From: Mucilaginibacter psychrotolerans
GTDB lineage: Bacteria > Bacteroidota > Bacteroidia > Sphingobacteriales > Sphingobacteriaceae
Direction of reading: 5' to 3'
Length of the DNA: 64,000 bases
Assembly: GCF_004519315.1 (NCBI RefSeq)
Contig: NZ_SOZE01000004.1
Location: 62,001-126,000, forward strand
Made by a program: the position numbers and the translations under genes. Under the pieces are notes generated by a model that did no database searches, was not told the DNA's origin, and saw only the letters and a program-made list of their open reading frames with translations. Of the stretch, positions 35,870 to 46,646 are shown piece after piece. The stretch's first letter is position 1. Every line of letters begins with the position of its first letter.

Positions 35870-36487
35870 CTACTTCTTACTAAAATCCGAATTAAAAATC
35901 TTGTCCCACAGCGGAGAACTTACGCCATAACCTTTGGTAGGGTCCTGGTAATGGTGCAGCATGTGGTGTTGTTTTATCTTTTTCCAAAACGAGCCTTTGA
36001 AATTGAAATGGTGTATGGCATAGTGCGAAATATCGTACGCCAGGTAACCCAATATAAAACCCGGGAAAAAGCCAAAAATATAGTTTGCAGGCAGCAAGGC
36101 ATTAAAGAGAAAGTAAAAGCCCGTGGCCAGCGGTATGCTTGCCGATGGCGGCATTACCAAACGTTTGGCATCGCTGGGATAATCGTGATGTACGCCGTGG
36201 AAAATGAAGTGCAAACGTAATGCCCAACCTTGTTTTGGCACAAAGTGGAAAACGAAACGGTGCATAATGTACTCAGTAAGCGTCCAGATGAACAGGCCTA
36301 GTACAAACAGCCAGATGTAATTTACCACGCCAATATTTTTATCGTATGCAAAGTAACTGCACACCAAAATAACGGGTATAAAAATAATAAGCGGTACAAA
36401 GTAATGCACCTTTGATAAGCTCTCTAATAAATTACTCTTAAACATCCTCACAGATTCCTGTGAATTTGATACAAAATTTTTTGCCAT
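35870..36487 (-). CDS. Fatty acid/sphingolipid hydroxylase (FA2H/Scs7-like)
   Basis: 205 residues, four hydrophobic helices and the conserved His-box set of the sterol desaturase/fatty acid hydroxylase superfamily: EYIMHRFVFHFVP, HFIFHGVHHDYP, HYAIHHFNF and QHHMLHHYQDP. These bind a diiron centre. Close relatives 2-hydroxylate the acyl chain of ceramides. It lies 5 bases downstream of the DUF4833 gene and 1 base upstream of the IPC-synthase-like gene, so it is likely to act on the sphingolipid made by this cluster. Confidence 0.78.
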   Translation of the reverse strand: MAKNFVSNSQESVRMFKSNLLESLSKVHYFVPLIIFIPVILVCSYFAYDKNIGVVNYIWLFVLGLFIWTLTEYIMHRFVFHFVPKQGWALRLHFIFHGVHHDYPSDAKRLVMPPSASIPLATGFYFLFNALLPANYIFGFFPGFILGYLAYDISHYAIHHFNFKGSFWKKIKQHHMLHHYQDPTKGYGVSSPLWDKIFNSDFSKK

Positions 36488-36492
36488 AGCAT

Positions 36493-37095
36493 TTAAGGTT
36501 TAAAACGTTCTGTAACTTCTTTACCTGTCACGGGGTCTACACCTTTTATTTCAATATATGTTACGTTTGGCGAAAACACGGAGCCACCGTCGATCTGTAT
36601 AAAAATACTTTGAAGGGATGCCTGCTTTTGCGCTACAGTTGCGAAGATATGATATTTTCCGTCAGCACCCTTCATTAGCGTGAGCGGAAATTTTTTGTAT
36701 GACATAATTCTGATATCATAGTTGTCGTCGCCTGTTTTAGCCACAGTTACCCCGTAAGCAAATTTGCGCTGTACAAATGTAAGTTCGGATGGTTCTCCAT
36801 TACCGTCGGCATACCTCAGCCAGTATACATGTATCGGGTCGTCGTCGTTGGGTTTACCGGTGCCGGCATCAATGTTAATATCGTAAGATAAGGCATTGAT
36901 GTTGGTTGAGCGTTGCAGGTAAAATAACCGCTTGCTGTTGGGCGGCGGGGTAGGGTAAACCCTACCGTCGGCAGCTTTACGCACTTTTGGTGTATCTGTT
37001 TGCAGGGTACTTATAGTACGAGCCGTGGCGTTATGCCAAAGGCTTACCAATAGTACCAGGAAAACAAATGCCTGCTTTGCCCCGATTTTATTCAT
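36493..37095 (-). CDS. DUF4833 secreted protein
   Basis: 200 residues from ATG 37095, which gives a clean signal peptide (MNKIGAKQAFVFLVLLVSLW). An earlier ATG at 37125 would run far into the preceding gene. RLFYLQRSTNINALSYDINI and DPIHVYWLRYADG are DUF4833 hallmarks. Function is unknown. It overlaps the end of the CDP-alcohol transferase gene by 8 bases and precedes the hydroxylase by 5, so translation is coupled. A role on the inositol sphingolipid, such as handling or phosphate removal, is inference from position alone. Confidence 0.7.
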   Translation of the reverse strand: MNKIGAKQAFVFLVLLVSLWHNATARTISTLQTDTPKVRKAADGRVYPTPPPNSKRLFYLQRSTNINALSYDINIDAGTGKPNDDDPIHVYWLRYADGNGEPSELTFVQRKFAYGVTVAKTGDDNYDIRIMSYKKFPLTLMKGADGKYHIFATVAQKQASLQSIFIQIDGGSVFSPNVTYIEIKGVDPVTGKEVTERFKP

Positions 37096-37804
37096 TTTCG
37101 GTTTCTGATAATGCTTTTTTGGCATCTACCAGGCGTTTAAAGGCTGTTAAATTTGTTAATACCGCCAGTATAGCTATCGGGAACGTAAATATCGACATGG
37201 TTTCGAACACGTGGAAACGTATGCCCGGTATCCATAATTTGTAATCGCCACCGATGTAGTTTGAGGCCACGCCACAGGCAATTGCAAATACCGCAATGGT
37301 AATTACGCGCTCGGGGCGCTGCATCAGGCCACCTTTACATTCTACGCCAAGCCCTTCGGCACGGGCGCGTACGTAACTCACCATCATTGAGCCGATAAGC
37401 GCGATGAAAGCAAATATCGAGCTGAGGAAATAATGGTGTGATACCAGGTAATAGCATATGCCCAGGAACATAATCAGTTCCGAGTAGCGATCAAGTACAG
37501 AATCGTACAAAGCGCCGAACACCGATTTCATATTGCCTAAACGGGCTACCTGCCCATCCAACATATCAAAAAGGCCCGCAAATAATATAAGGCCGCCGGC
37601 CCAGCCCACATAGCTCAAGTTGGCGCGGTCGCCGTCTTCGCCGCCTATGATAAATATAGCTGCAACGCCTACGTTCAAAATAAAGCCGATAGAAGTAACG
37701 GCATTTGGAGTTAAACCCAATTTAATCAGCAGTTTAACAAACGGATCGATGATTTTATATATACCAAGCTGTAAGCTTGTGCGTATAGATGTTTGCTGTT
37801 CCAT
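37088..37804 (-). CDS. CDP-alcohol phosphatidyltransferase (phosphatidylinositol-phosphate synthase candidate)
   Basis: 238 residues, about six membrane helices. The complete family motif D-G-x2-A-R-x8-G-x3-D-x3-D is present: D83-G84, A87-R88, G97, D101 and D105. In the context of inositol-3-phosphate synthase and an IPC-synthase-like gene, the acceptor is most likely inositol phosphate, giving phosphatidylinositol phosphate from CDP-diacylglycerol. Other acceptors such as glycerol phosphate cannot be excluded. It starts 34 bases downstream of the DUF5686 gene's stop. Confidence 0.82.
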   Translation of the reverse strand: MEQQTSIRTSLQLGIYKIIDPFVKLLIKLGLTPNAVTSIGFILNVGVAAIFIIGGEDGDRANLSYVGWAGGLILFAGLFDMLDGQVARLGNMKSVFGALYDSVLDRYSELIMFLGICYYLVSHHYFLSSIFAFIALIGSMMVSYVRARAEGLGVECKGGLMQRPERVITIAVFAIACGVASNYIGGDYKLWIPGIRFHVFETMSIFTFPIAILAVLTNLTAFKRLVDAKKALSETENE

Positions 37805-37838
37805 TTCAGAATAAAAATAAATAAAATACTACAAATAA

Positions 37839-40388
37839 TTAAAAATCGAACTTTATTTTAACCCGAACGCCAAAGGGGGCAACGTCCGGATGGTCTAAGT
37901 ACGATAGCCTTTTCACCAAATCAACCCTCACAAACTTGAAAATGTTTTCAACACCAACACTTGCTTCCATATAAGGTTTGTTGCCAAGTGCATAAGTAAT
38001 GGGCACACCGTTACCATCTGTTGGAAATTGGTAAACCGACGAATTCAACGCCGGGTTATTATTGTTGCCCAGTCCGCCGTACAGCGCTTTGAACGACGCG
38101 GTTTCGCGCCATTTCAGTTTTTTGAACAACGGTACCTTGTTGAAGAAGAACCCGCCGAAATGCTGATCGATATTGATGCTCGCATACCTATCGCTCACAA
38201 ACTCTAAAAAGTTCATTAAGTTGTACGAATCGATAACGTAGGCATACGTTTGGTTGGCGCGGTGGATATCCAACAGTGGATAAGGCACGGTGCCGAATAT
38301 GCGACCACCTTCTAACGTTACATCCGAGAAGCCGAACGGTGCAATGTAAAAACGCTTATCGAAACGCGCCCTTAATTTTTGGTAGCTGTACTGCCCGTCG
38401 AGCACATTCTTTAAACCCGCGGTATAATCAAGGCTGATGATAGGGTACTTATTAATGATCGGTATCCTGAATAATTTCCCCTGGTAAAACTGCTCATTGG
38501 GCGCATACCTAATGCCTGCCGAAAACTCGGTGGTAGTGAGGTTGTTGAATATGGTGCTTGGCCCGTTCTGGAAAGGGTATAGCGAACCCGCCGGGGTTTG
38601 CACCCATTTGCGCGCGCCGAAATTGAACGAAAGGTGGTTCTCCAGCTCGTGTACATAATCGATCTTATACTGGTCGTTATACAGGTATTTATCATTGGTG
38701 CCTCGTTTAAACGACAGCAGTATATTGTCTTCTGATATAAACTGCAGCTCCTGCCCGGGTATCTTCGTATCCCGCTGGAAGCTTACGCGGAGGTAGTCCT
38801 GCGGAAATTTGTAAACACTTTTGGCGTTAAACGAGTAGGTGGCAGCCAGCATGTATTTCCAGCGCTCATCTTTAAAGCCGTAAGCGCCGTAGCCTTCAAA
38901 ATAATAGCGTTTGCTCAGTTCGGGAGTGGTGCGCCCGCCTATCCTCAGCCTGAAACCTTCGATAGGGTTAAAGCTGTAAAAGGTACTGGCTGGGCCAACC
39001 TCAAATTTGCCGAAGCCTTTATAGCCAGCAAATAAAAGCGTAACCAGGTCTGCCGTGCGCCTGAACGATGGCATGTGCGTGAGGCTATCGATATTCTTAT
39101 AAACTTTAGATTCAGCCGTTGTTAAGGTATCCAGGCGATTCTCGGCCCAGAATTGCTCGCTTCGGTGCTTTACTTCGTCGTCTTCCAGGTTTATATCAGG
39201 CGTGTATAAAACATCGGGCTGGTATTTATTAACGATGTAGTTTTTGTAAGTAAGCGTACGTATGCCGAAGAGGCCGCCCTTTCGGTTGGCCGATACGCCA
39301 AAATCGGCGTAAGTGTTGCTTTTGCTGAGATGGTAACGTCCATCGGGGTTCAACTCAAAGTCCTGATCTACATGCATCGAGCGCACGAAGTTTACGTTGA
39401 TGTTTTTGTTGATGGTTAAGCCTGCCTTTTGTACGGCGTAGTTGCCATCCAGCGTGATATAAATATCGCCCTCGAACAATACATCGTTGGTGTTGCGGGG
39501 CGTAAAACTCAGCTGAACCAGTTTTTTGTTATCGGCTGTGGTGATGGTATCGGTAATGAAAAACTTGTAGTAGGTTGGTGCAGCATCGGCTATCGGGCTT
39601 AAAAACTGGCGGCCAAGCAGGTATATGCTATTGGTATAAATATCAACCTTTTCATACAGGTGCTTAAAGTACTGGCCAACGCCTTCGTTATCAACAGCAG
39701 GGCCAAAATTTACGCCTTTCTCGCCAAGCAAAACGGTTTTGGTAACCTCGGGGTTCTTACGGTAATATACCTGCGAAAGCTTCTCAACCAGGTAAATAGG
39801 CAGCAGGTTTTTGCCGGCGTAGCTGGTACTGTCGCGGTTCTCGAAAACGAATTTGTACTTGCGGAAGAATTTTTTCTCGGATATTTTATCAGATAAGTTG
39901 CTGAGCGAGAACTGCATCTTATCGTACTCTTTGTACTCTACGTAATTGTAGTTTTCGGGGCGGTTTTTGTCTTTATTGGCTATAACCTTGCGTATCAACT
40001 CAACTGCAGGATTATCTTTATTGGTGTATTTGGGCCGTTTGCCGGCTTGTATGGTAACTTCGTTAAGCTGCTGCGCAGATGGGAATAGCCTGATATTGAT
40101 TACTTGCTCTTTACCCGGCACAACTGCTACTACCGCATCTTTGTAACCTAAATAAGTAACTTTTAACTGCGTGTATGGCTTTGCCGAGCGCAGGCTGAAC
40201 TGCCCCGCATCGTTGGTATTGGTGCCGATGGTGCTGCCCGTAAAACTAACGCTTACGAAGCCCAAAGGTTTCTTATTGCCGGCATCGGTAACTACGCCCG
40301 TTACCACCGTATTTTGTGCAGCTAACGTTGTGCTTACAAATAAAAGTGCAATAAAAAATAAACGCTTAAAAGTGTTTTTACAAATCAT
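37839..40388 (-). CDS. DUF5686 / carboxypeptidase-regulatory-like outer-membrane protein
   Basis: 849 residues. Signal peptide (ending TTLAAQ), then a carboxypeptidase-regulatory-like (TonB-receptor plug associated) beta domain at about 25-110 (VVTGVVTDAGNKKPLGFVSV), then a DUF5686 domain to the end. It is a full-length paralogue of the truncated gene at 1-2063. Function is unknown; a beta-barrel is inferred from the strand-rich C-terminus ending VKIKFDF. It lies 383 bases downstream of inositol-3-phosphate synthase and 34 bases upstream of the CDP-alcohol transferase, so it may share the lipid operon or just its neighbourhood. Confidence 0.8.
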   Translation of the reverse strand: MICKNTFKRLFFIALLFVSTTLAAQNTVVTGVVTDAGNKKPLGFVSVSFTGSTIGTNTNDAGQFSLRSAKPYTQLKVTYLGYKDAVVAVVPGKEQVINIRLFPSAQQLNEVTIQAGKRPKYTNKDNPAVELIRKVIANKDKNRPENYNYVEYKEYDKMQFSLSNLSDKISEKKFFRKYKFVFENRDSTSYAGKNLLPIYLVEKLSQVYYRKNPEVTKTVLLGEKGVNFGPAVDNEGVGQYFKHLYEKVDIYTNSIYLLGRQFLSPIADAAPTYYKFFITDTITTADNKKLVQLSFTPRNTNDVLFEGDIYITLDGNYAVQKAGLTINKNINVNFVRSMHVDQDFELNPDGRYHLSKSNTYADFGVSANRKGGLFGIRTLTYKNYIVNKYQPDVLYTPDINLEDDEVKHRSEQFWAENRLDTLTTAESKVYKNIDSLTHMPSFRRTADLVTLLFAGYKGFGKFEVGPASTFYSFNPIEGFRLRIGGRTTPELSKRYYFEGYGAYGFKDERWKYMLAATYSFNAKSVYKFPQDYLRVSFQRDTKIPGQELQFISEDNILLSFKRGTNDKYLYNDQYKIDYVHELENHLSFNFGARKWVQTPAGSLYPFQNGPSTIFNNLTTTEFSAGIRYAPNEQFYQGKLFRIPIINKYPIISLDYTAGLKNVLDGQYSYQKLRARFDKRFYIAPFGFSDVTLEGGRIFGTVPYPLLDIHRANQTYAYVIDSYNLMNFLEFVSDRYASINIDQHFGGFFFNKVPLFKKLKWRETASFKALYGGLGNNNNPALNSSVYQFPTDGNGVPITYALGNKPYMEASVGVENIFKFVRVDLVKRLSYLDHPDVAPFGVRVKIKFDF

Positions 40389-40771
40389 TTAGTAAACATG
40401 CTCGTTACACAAATACAAAGCCAAAGGTAAGTAAAAAACCCTACAGACTATTGTGGTCAAAAAGTCAAAAATCGGTACACATCATAGCCCGTACACCTTG
40501 CTACCCTTAAAATTTGCCCCAAATAAAAACAGCTTTATACTGTGATCAGGAAAGACTGTTGCCATGCTTGTAACCGGATAGATAGACGACTAAAGCGCAT
40601 AATTGTTACTATATACGCAGAAAACACTACCGTAGTGTTGCAAAGTTCATAAATAATCGAAGGGGTAAGATTATTGTTACTGTGCAGGCAATTAGGGTGG
40701 GACAAAGGTAATAAAAAAACAGGTTAGGCAATGCTGCCTAACCTGTTTATGTTGTATGGATACAAAGAATA
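40389..40771. other. Intergenic region between ino1 and the DUF5686 gene
   Basis: No ORF supported. It holds a terminator for ino1 at 40711-40748 and a short palindrome AACACTACCGTAGTGTT near 40625 that could be an operator. The rest is AT-rich leader sequence for the DUF5686 gene. Confidence 0.5.
40711..40748 (-). terminator. Rho-independent terminator of ino1
   Basis: Perfect 14-bp stem AAACAGGTTAGGCA / TGCCTAACCTGTTT (40717-40730 and 40735-40748) followed, on the minus strand, by a seven-T run, 24 bases after the ino1 stop. Confidence 0.85.
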
Positions 40772-42094
40772 TTATGCTTGCGCAAACATATCGTCGTAGT
40801 AATCGAGGCCCAGGTGGGTAATCAAATCTTCGCCCATCAGGTAACGCAGGGTGTTCTCCAGCTTAATCAGTTGTTTGAAGATGTCGTTCTCGGCATGTAA
40901 ACCCGGCGCAGTTTGCGGCGATTTTAGGTAGAAAGACAACCACTCCTGTATACCGCTCATGTTGGCGCGTTTGGCCATATCGCTAAACAAAGCAAGATCT
41001 AAAGCGATAGGGGCAGCCAGGATAGAATCTCGGCAAAGGAAGTTGATCTTAATCTGCATTTTGTAGCCTAACCAGCCAAAAATGTCGATGTTGTCCCAGC
41101 TTTCTTTGTTATCGCCATGTGGTGGGTAGTAGTTGATGCGGATCTTGTGGAAGATTTCGCCGTACAATTCCGGGTTATCCTCAGGGCGCAGGATATCTTC
41201 CAGTACGCCAAGTTTTGATACTTCTTTAGTTTTAAAGTTGTCCGGATCGTCTAATACCAAACCATCGCGGTTACCCAAAATGTTGGTAGAGAACCAGCCG
41301 TGTACGCCCAGGCTACGTGCAGCAAGGCCCGGAGCCAAAACGGTTTTCATTAAAGTTTGGCCGGTTTTGAAATCCTTGCCCGCAATTGGGGTTTGGGTTA
41401 ATTTAGCAAGCTCTATCATAGCCGGGATATCCACGGTTAGGTTAGGGGCGCCGTTTGAGAATGGTACGCCAAGCTTTAAAGCAGCGTACGCGTAGATCAT
41501 ACTAGGGGCAATGCGTTTGTCGTCGTCGATCAATGCCTGCTCAAAAGCAGCTAAAGTTTCGTGGATCTCAGAGCCTTCGAAGTAAACCTCGGTAGAACCG
41601 CACCAAACTAAAACAACACGGTCGCAACCATTTTCTGCCTGGAAGTTTTTGATATCCTCCATCACCTGCTGCGCAAGTTCGTAGCGGGTACCTGTTTTTA
41701 CGTAAGTACCATCCAGGTTTTTAGCGTAGTTTTTATCAAAGGCAGCTTTCATAGGCTTAATAGCCTGTAAACCTTCTTTTACCTGGTTCAATAACGATTC
41801 TTCCAAAACCTTGGCGTTCATAGCCGATTCGTAAACGTTATCTTCATATAGGTCCCAACCGCCAAAAACGATGTCTTCCAATTTGGCCAAAGGCACAAAA
41901 TCTTTAATTTTTGGATGGCGGTTCTCAGTTCTCTTTCCTAAACGGATGCTTCCCATTTGTGTAAGCGAACCCACAGGCTGGGAAATACCTTTCTTCACGG
42001 CTTCAACGCCGGCAATTAACGTAGTAGCTACCGCACCTAAACCTGGTATTAAGATACCTAGTTTACCATTGGCAGGTTTAATGTTGATTTTCAT
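40772..42094 (-). CDS. ino1: Inositol-3-phosphate synthase
   Basis: 440 residues, the length of bacterial myo-inositol-phosphate synthases. The NAD-binding start GILIPGLGAVATTLIAGV, then SLTQMGSIRLGKR, VFGGWDLYEDN, VVLVWCGSTEVYF and the catalytic segment PIAGKDFKTGQTLMKTVLAPGLAARSL are diagnostic. It converts glucose 6-phosphate to inositol 3-phosphate, the precursor for inositol lipids. It sits with a PI-phosphate synthase candidate and an IPC-synthase-like gene on the same strand. Confidence 0.92.
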   Translation of the reverse strand: MKINIKPANGKLGILIPGLGAVATTLIAGVEAVKKGISQPVGSLTQMGSIRLGKRTENRHPKIKDFVPLAKLEDIVFGGWDLYEDNVYESAMNAKVLEESLLNQVKEGLQAIKPMKAAFDKNYAKNLDGTYVKTGTRYELAQQVMEDIKNFQAENGCDRVVLVWCGSTEVYFEGSEIHETLAAFEQALIDDDKRIAPSMIYAYAALKLGVPFSNGAPNLTVDIPAMIELAKLTQTPIAGKDFKTGQTLMKTVLAPGLAARSLGVHGWFSTNILGNRDGLVLDDPDNFKTKEVSKLGVLEDILRPEDNPELYGEIFHKIRINYYPPHGDNKESWDNIDIFGWLGYKMQIKINFLCRDSILAAPIALDLALFSDMAKRANMSGIQEWLSFYLKSPQTAPGLHAENDIFKQLIKLENTLRYLMGEDLITHLGLDYYDDMFAQA

Positions 42095-42536
42095 TTGTAT
42101 TGGTTGTTTAAAAGATCGAATAATGAATAGCCATGGGATTTGTTAAGTGCGAAGCCCATAAGCCTTTCATTGTTTTGTTTGTTAATATAAAATAGAGGCT
42201 TACAGCCATTTATTTTCTTTCTAAAAGCTTTGTACTACATTTATTGCAGCCTGAAAAGCTATGCCTGGTCGCGCCTCCTGGATATGCCGGTTAGTCCTTT
42301 GTTGGTTTGTGCAAAACAAAAATCAGCAACTGAATTTTTGAACGATGCCGCAAATAAGTCAATTTTCTGTCACCGCCATAATTATTTTACAAAGTTTACA
42401 GGCAGATGAAAATTAAATGAACCTAATCTTAACGATTTCTTAATGATATGCACCTGCCGTTACCTATTGAAATTTGCTAGTACTATTATTATCTTATTGC
42501 TTCACAAGCTTATTAGATAATACAGCGAAGGTTTCG
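42095..42536. other. Gene-free 442-base interval upstream of ino1
   Basis: AT-rich, no ORF supported, no hairpin recognised. It presumably contains the ino1 promoter and the 3' end of the GNAT gene transcript. Confidence 0.5.
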
Positions 42537-43655
42537 TTATATTTTCTTTTCGTATATCCGGTATGTTTTGTACTGCTCGCCGCCAATAGCTTCAATAGCA
42601 CGGTTCACCATGTCGTTCTTCTCTAAAGTCCAGCTGGCTTCGGCATATTTAAGCCCCTTGCGCCTGTACTCTTTAATGATGCTGCCGTAAAGGCAAGCTT
42701 CGATACCCATTTTACGGTAGCCATCTATCACACCCAGCAGCATAATACGTATGCCTTGTATCTTGCTTTTATTGAGCAAAAGCTTGAATATGCCTGTAGG
42801 CAGCAAACGGCCTTTCTTAATCGTCTTTAATATCTGGTTAATATCGGGTATAGCCACGCCGAAGCCTACTATCTTGCCGTCCTGCTCGGCCACTTGGGCA
42901 AAATCAGCATCCAGGATCATCTTCAGATCTTTTGCAGTGTAATCGAATTCATCATTCGTCATGGGGAAAAAGCCCAGGTTTTTGTCCCATGCCTTATTAT
43001 ATACCTCGCGTAGCGCATCAGCTTCTGCTTTAAAGTTCTTGAGGTTTATTTTGCGGATAGTGATGCCACTGTTGCGCGTAAGCCGCTCTTGTAGCCTATC
43101 CAGCATCTGCAACGATTTATCGTTATAATTCTGGCCATCCCAATGCCAGGCCAACAGGTCGGTTTGTTTTTTGAACCCGGCGTTTTCCAGCAGCGTGATG
43201 TAGTACTCGGGGTTGTAGGTCATCATTACCATTGGCGAGCTATCAAACCCTTTTACTAAAAGGCCGCAGGTTTCGTTGGTAGATGGGTTTACGGGGCCTA
43301 CAATGGTTTCGGCACCTTTTTCTTTAAGCCATTTGATAGCCGTATCAATTAGCAGGTTAGCCGTTTCCTGGTCGTTTATGCATTCAAAAAAACCAAAAAA
43401 ACCATCATTTACGTTGTTGAACTTATTGTGGTTATTGTTTTGGATAGCGGCTATGCGGCCCACAATCCTGTCGCCATCATAAGCCAAAAATGTTTGTAAC
43501 GACGAATGCTTGTGGAAGGGGTGTATTGTCAGAATGTCGCGCTGTGCAATGAATAATTCCGGTACGTAATATGGGTCATTCTTGTACAACTCATGTGGGA
43601 AATCAATAAAAGATGCAAGCTCTTTTTTTGATTTGACCGAAATTATTGTTTTCAT
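42537..43655 (-). CDS. GNAT-fold acyltransferase, candidate bacterial ceramide synthase
   Basis: 372 residues from ATG 43655; the earlier ATG at 43700 would add a 15-residue stretch without any domain. It has an N-acyltransferase fold, with VGRIAAIQNNNHNKF and FFGFFECIND in the first half and a second GNAT-like module at about 240-360 (VGFGVAIPDI, RIMLLGVIDGYRKMGIEACLYGSIIKEYRRKG). It lies directly downstream of serine palmitoyltransferase (96 bases). The bacterial ceramide synthase identified in Caulobacter is a GNAT-type acyltransferase near spt, so this is a reasonable candidate for acylating 3-ketosphinganine/sphinganine. The role is inferred from position. Confidence 0.55.
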   Translation of the reverse strand: MKTIISVKSKKELASFIDFPHELYKNDPYYVPELFIAQRDILTIHPFHKHSSLQTFLAYDGDRIVGRIAAIQNNNHNKFNNVNDGFFGFFECINDQETANLLIDTAIKWLKEKGAETIVGPVNPSTNETCGLLVKGFDSSPMVMMTYNPEYYITLLENAGFKKQTDLLAWHWDGQNYNDKSLQMLDRLQERLTRNSGITIRKINLKNFKAEADALREVYNKAWDKNLGFFPMTNDEFDYTAKDLKMILDADFAQVAEQDGKIVGFGVAIPDINQILKTIKKGRLLPTGIFKLLLNKSKIQGIRIMLLGVIDGYRKMGIEACLYGSIIKEYRRKGLKYAEASWTLEKNDMVNRAIEAIGGEQYKTYRIYEKKI

Positions 43656-43751
43656 ATTGGGGGGCTTAAAAATAAATGCCGATGCAAATGCGGTGTGCAA
43701 ATGTATCGGCTTTATATTGTTTTTTGGTATAAACGTAAATTTAACTTCTTC

Positions 43752-44966
<1,215 letters not shown>

Positions 44967-45305
44967 TTATTAACACTTCTTTAATTTTCTGTAAAAATAC
45001 CATGAATATCATTATTTGCGGCATTGGATGTGCAAATTTTTTTACACTATCTTAATACAGCGCTATTCACAATCGTAAGGCAAATTAATTAAAATTTTAT
45101 TTAAACAATGTCACTGTTTTGAAATTTGTAATAAAAAAACAAAAAAAGACGCCCGTAATGCAATAATTATCTTATTTACGTAAAAATCCTGTTGCCAATT
45201 TCCTATTGTTTCTGCAAACTCTCATATTCGCAATCTCTATTATTTAAACAAGATTCAACGGAGGCCCTCGCTCCGTTTTCCGTTTTTTACCGCTTCACTA
45301 TATTT
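44967..45305. other. Divergent promoter region between spt and the efflux operon
   Basis: 339 bases, AT-rich, no gene. Both spt (minus) and the TolC-like gene (plus) start from here. No exact TAnnTTTG box was seen on either side. Confidence 0.5.
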
Positions 45306-46637
45306 ATGAAAAAAAACAGCTGCATATATATTACTAATATACTACTTTTTTTTCCAGCTTTACTATTTGCGCAAACATCTGCCGATACAACCACATCCTT
45401 TACTATAAAACAAAGCATAGCGTTTGCCTTGAAGAACCAGCCATTGCTTAAGCAAGCAATAGTTGACGAGCAAATCAATGAACGCGACATCAACATAGGT
45501 CTATCGGGATGGCTGCCGCAGATTAATAGCAGCAGCAGCATGCAGCACTATTTTCAACGGCCAACCGGCGCAGCCGCAGGTAATGGTACCGGCCAAAACC
45601 TGGCCATAGCGCACAATGTATCAAGCCTGGGCGTTACTGCCAGCCAGGCACTCTATAATAATGATGTGGTTTTGGCTTCCAAAGCATCAAAATATTCGCG
45701 CCTTTATTATCAGCAGAACACCGAAAGCAACAAGATAGATCTGGCATCAGACGTAAGTACAGCATTTTACGATGTGCTGTTGTCGCAGCGCCAACTGGAT
45801 ATTATTAAAGAAGACATCCTGAGGTTGCGCCGAAGCCTGAAGGATGCCACCGCACGCTACCAGGCCGGTGTGGTGGATAAAACCGACTACAAGCAGGCCA
45901 CCATATCGCTTAATAACGCGCTGGCATCGCACAAGCAAACCGAAGAAGCCATCAAAAGCAAAACCGCATACCTTAAACAGGTAATGGGTTATGACCCGGC
46001 CAGGCGGCTGGTGCTTCAATACGACTCTGCCCGTTTACAGGCCGAGGCGGTGATAGATACCAACGAAATTATCAACTACAGTAACCGTATAGAATACCGT
46101 CTGCTGGAGACCAGCAAAAACCTGCAGAACCTCAACGTACAGTATTATAAATGGGGCTTTTTGCCATCGCTATCCGCAACCGGCGGCTATAGCCTGGCTT
46201 ACTTCAACGATAGTTTTAGCAAGTTGTATAGCGCCAACTTCCCAACATCGTATGTAGGCCTCAGTCTTACTTTCCCTATTTTTACAGGTACCAAACGCTT
46301 GCAGAACCTGGCCAAGGCACGCCTGCAGGTGCAGCGTACCGATCTGGATATTGAGAATACCCGCAATGCCATCAATACGCAGTATGCGCAGGCACTGGCC
46401 AGTTACAAAAGCAATTATACCAACTGGCAGGTACTGAGCGAAAACGTGCAGCTGGCTAAGGATGTATATAAGGTGGTTGATTTGCAATACCGCGAGGGTA
46501 TTAAAACTTACCTGGACGTAATTGTATCGCAGGCCGACCTGCGCACCGCCGAACTGAATTATTACAACGCATTATTTCAACTATTATCAAGCAAAATCGA
46601 TCTGCAACGTGCACTGGGTACCCTGCAGGCCGAATAA
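45306..46637 (+). CDS. TolC-family outer-membrane efflux protein
   Basis: 443 residues from ATG 45306. The upstream start at 45192 adds 38 residues with no signal; ATG 45306 gives a signal peptide (MKKNSCIYITNILLFFPALLFAQ). The body has the two-repeat TolC pattern with long helices: AFALKNQPLLKQAIVDEQI, then PLQ-like coils, a YSLAYFNDSF strand, and FTGTKRLQNLAKARLQVQ. It forms the outer-membrane channel for the adaptor and RND pump that follow (gap 9 bases). Confidence 0.88.
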   Translation: MKKNSCIYITNILLFFPALLFAQTSADTTTSFTIKQSIAFALKNQPLLKQAIVDEQINERDINIGLSGWLPQINSSSSMQHYFQRPTGAAAGNGTGQNLAIAHNVSSLGVTASQALYNNDVVLASKASKYSRLYYQQNTESNKIDLASDVSTAFYDVLLSQRQLDIIKEDILRLRRSLKDATARYQAGVVDKTDYKQATISLNNALASHKQTEEAIKSKTAYLKQVMGYDPARRLVLQYDSARLQAEAVIDTNEIINYSNRIEYRLLETSKNLQNLNVQYYKWGFLPSLSATGGYSLAYFNDSFSKLYSANFPTSYVGLSLTFPIFTGTKRLQNLAKARLQVQRTDLDIENTRNAINTQYAQALASYKSNYTNWQVLSENVQLAKDVYKVVDLQYREGIKTYLDVIVSQADLRTAELNYYNALFQLLSSKIDLQRALGTLQAE

Positions 46638-46646
46638 ATACAGCAT

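Noticed and set aside
45192..45305. Earlier start for the TolC-like gene
   Set aside because: The extra 38 residues have no signal and hide the normal export peptide.
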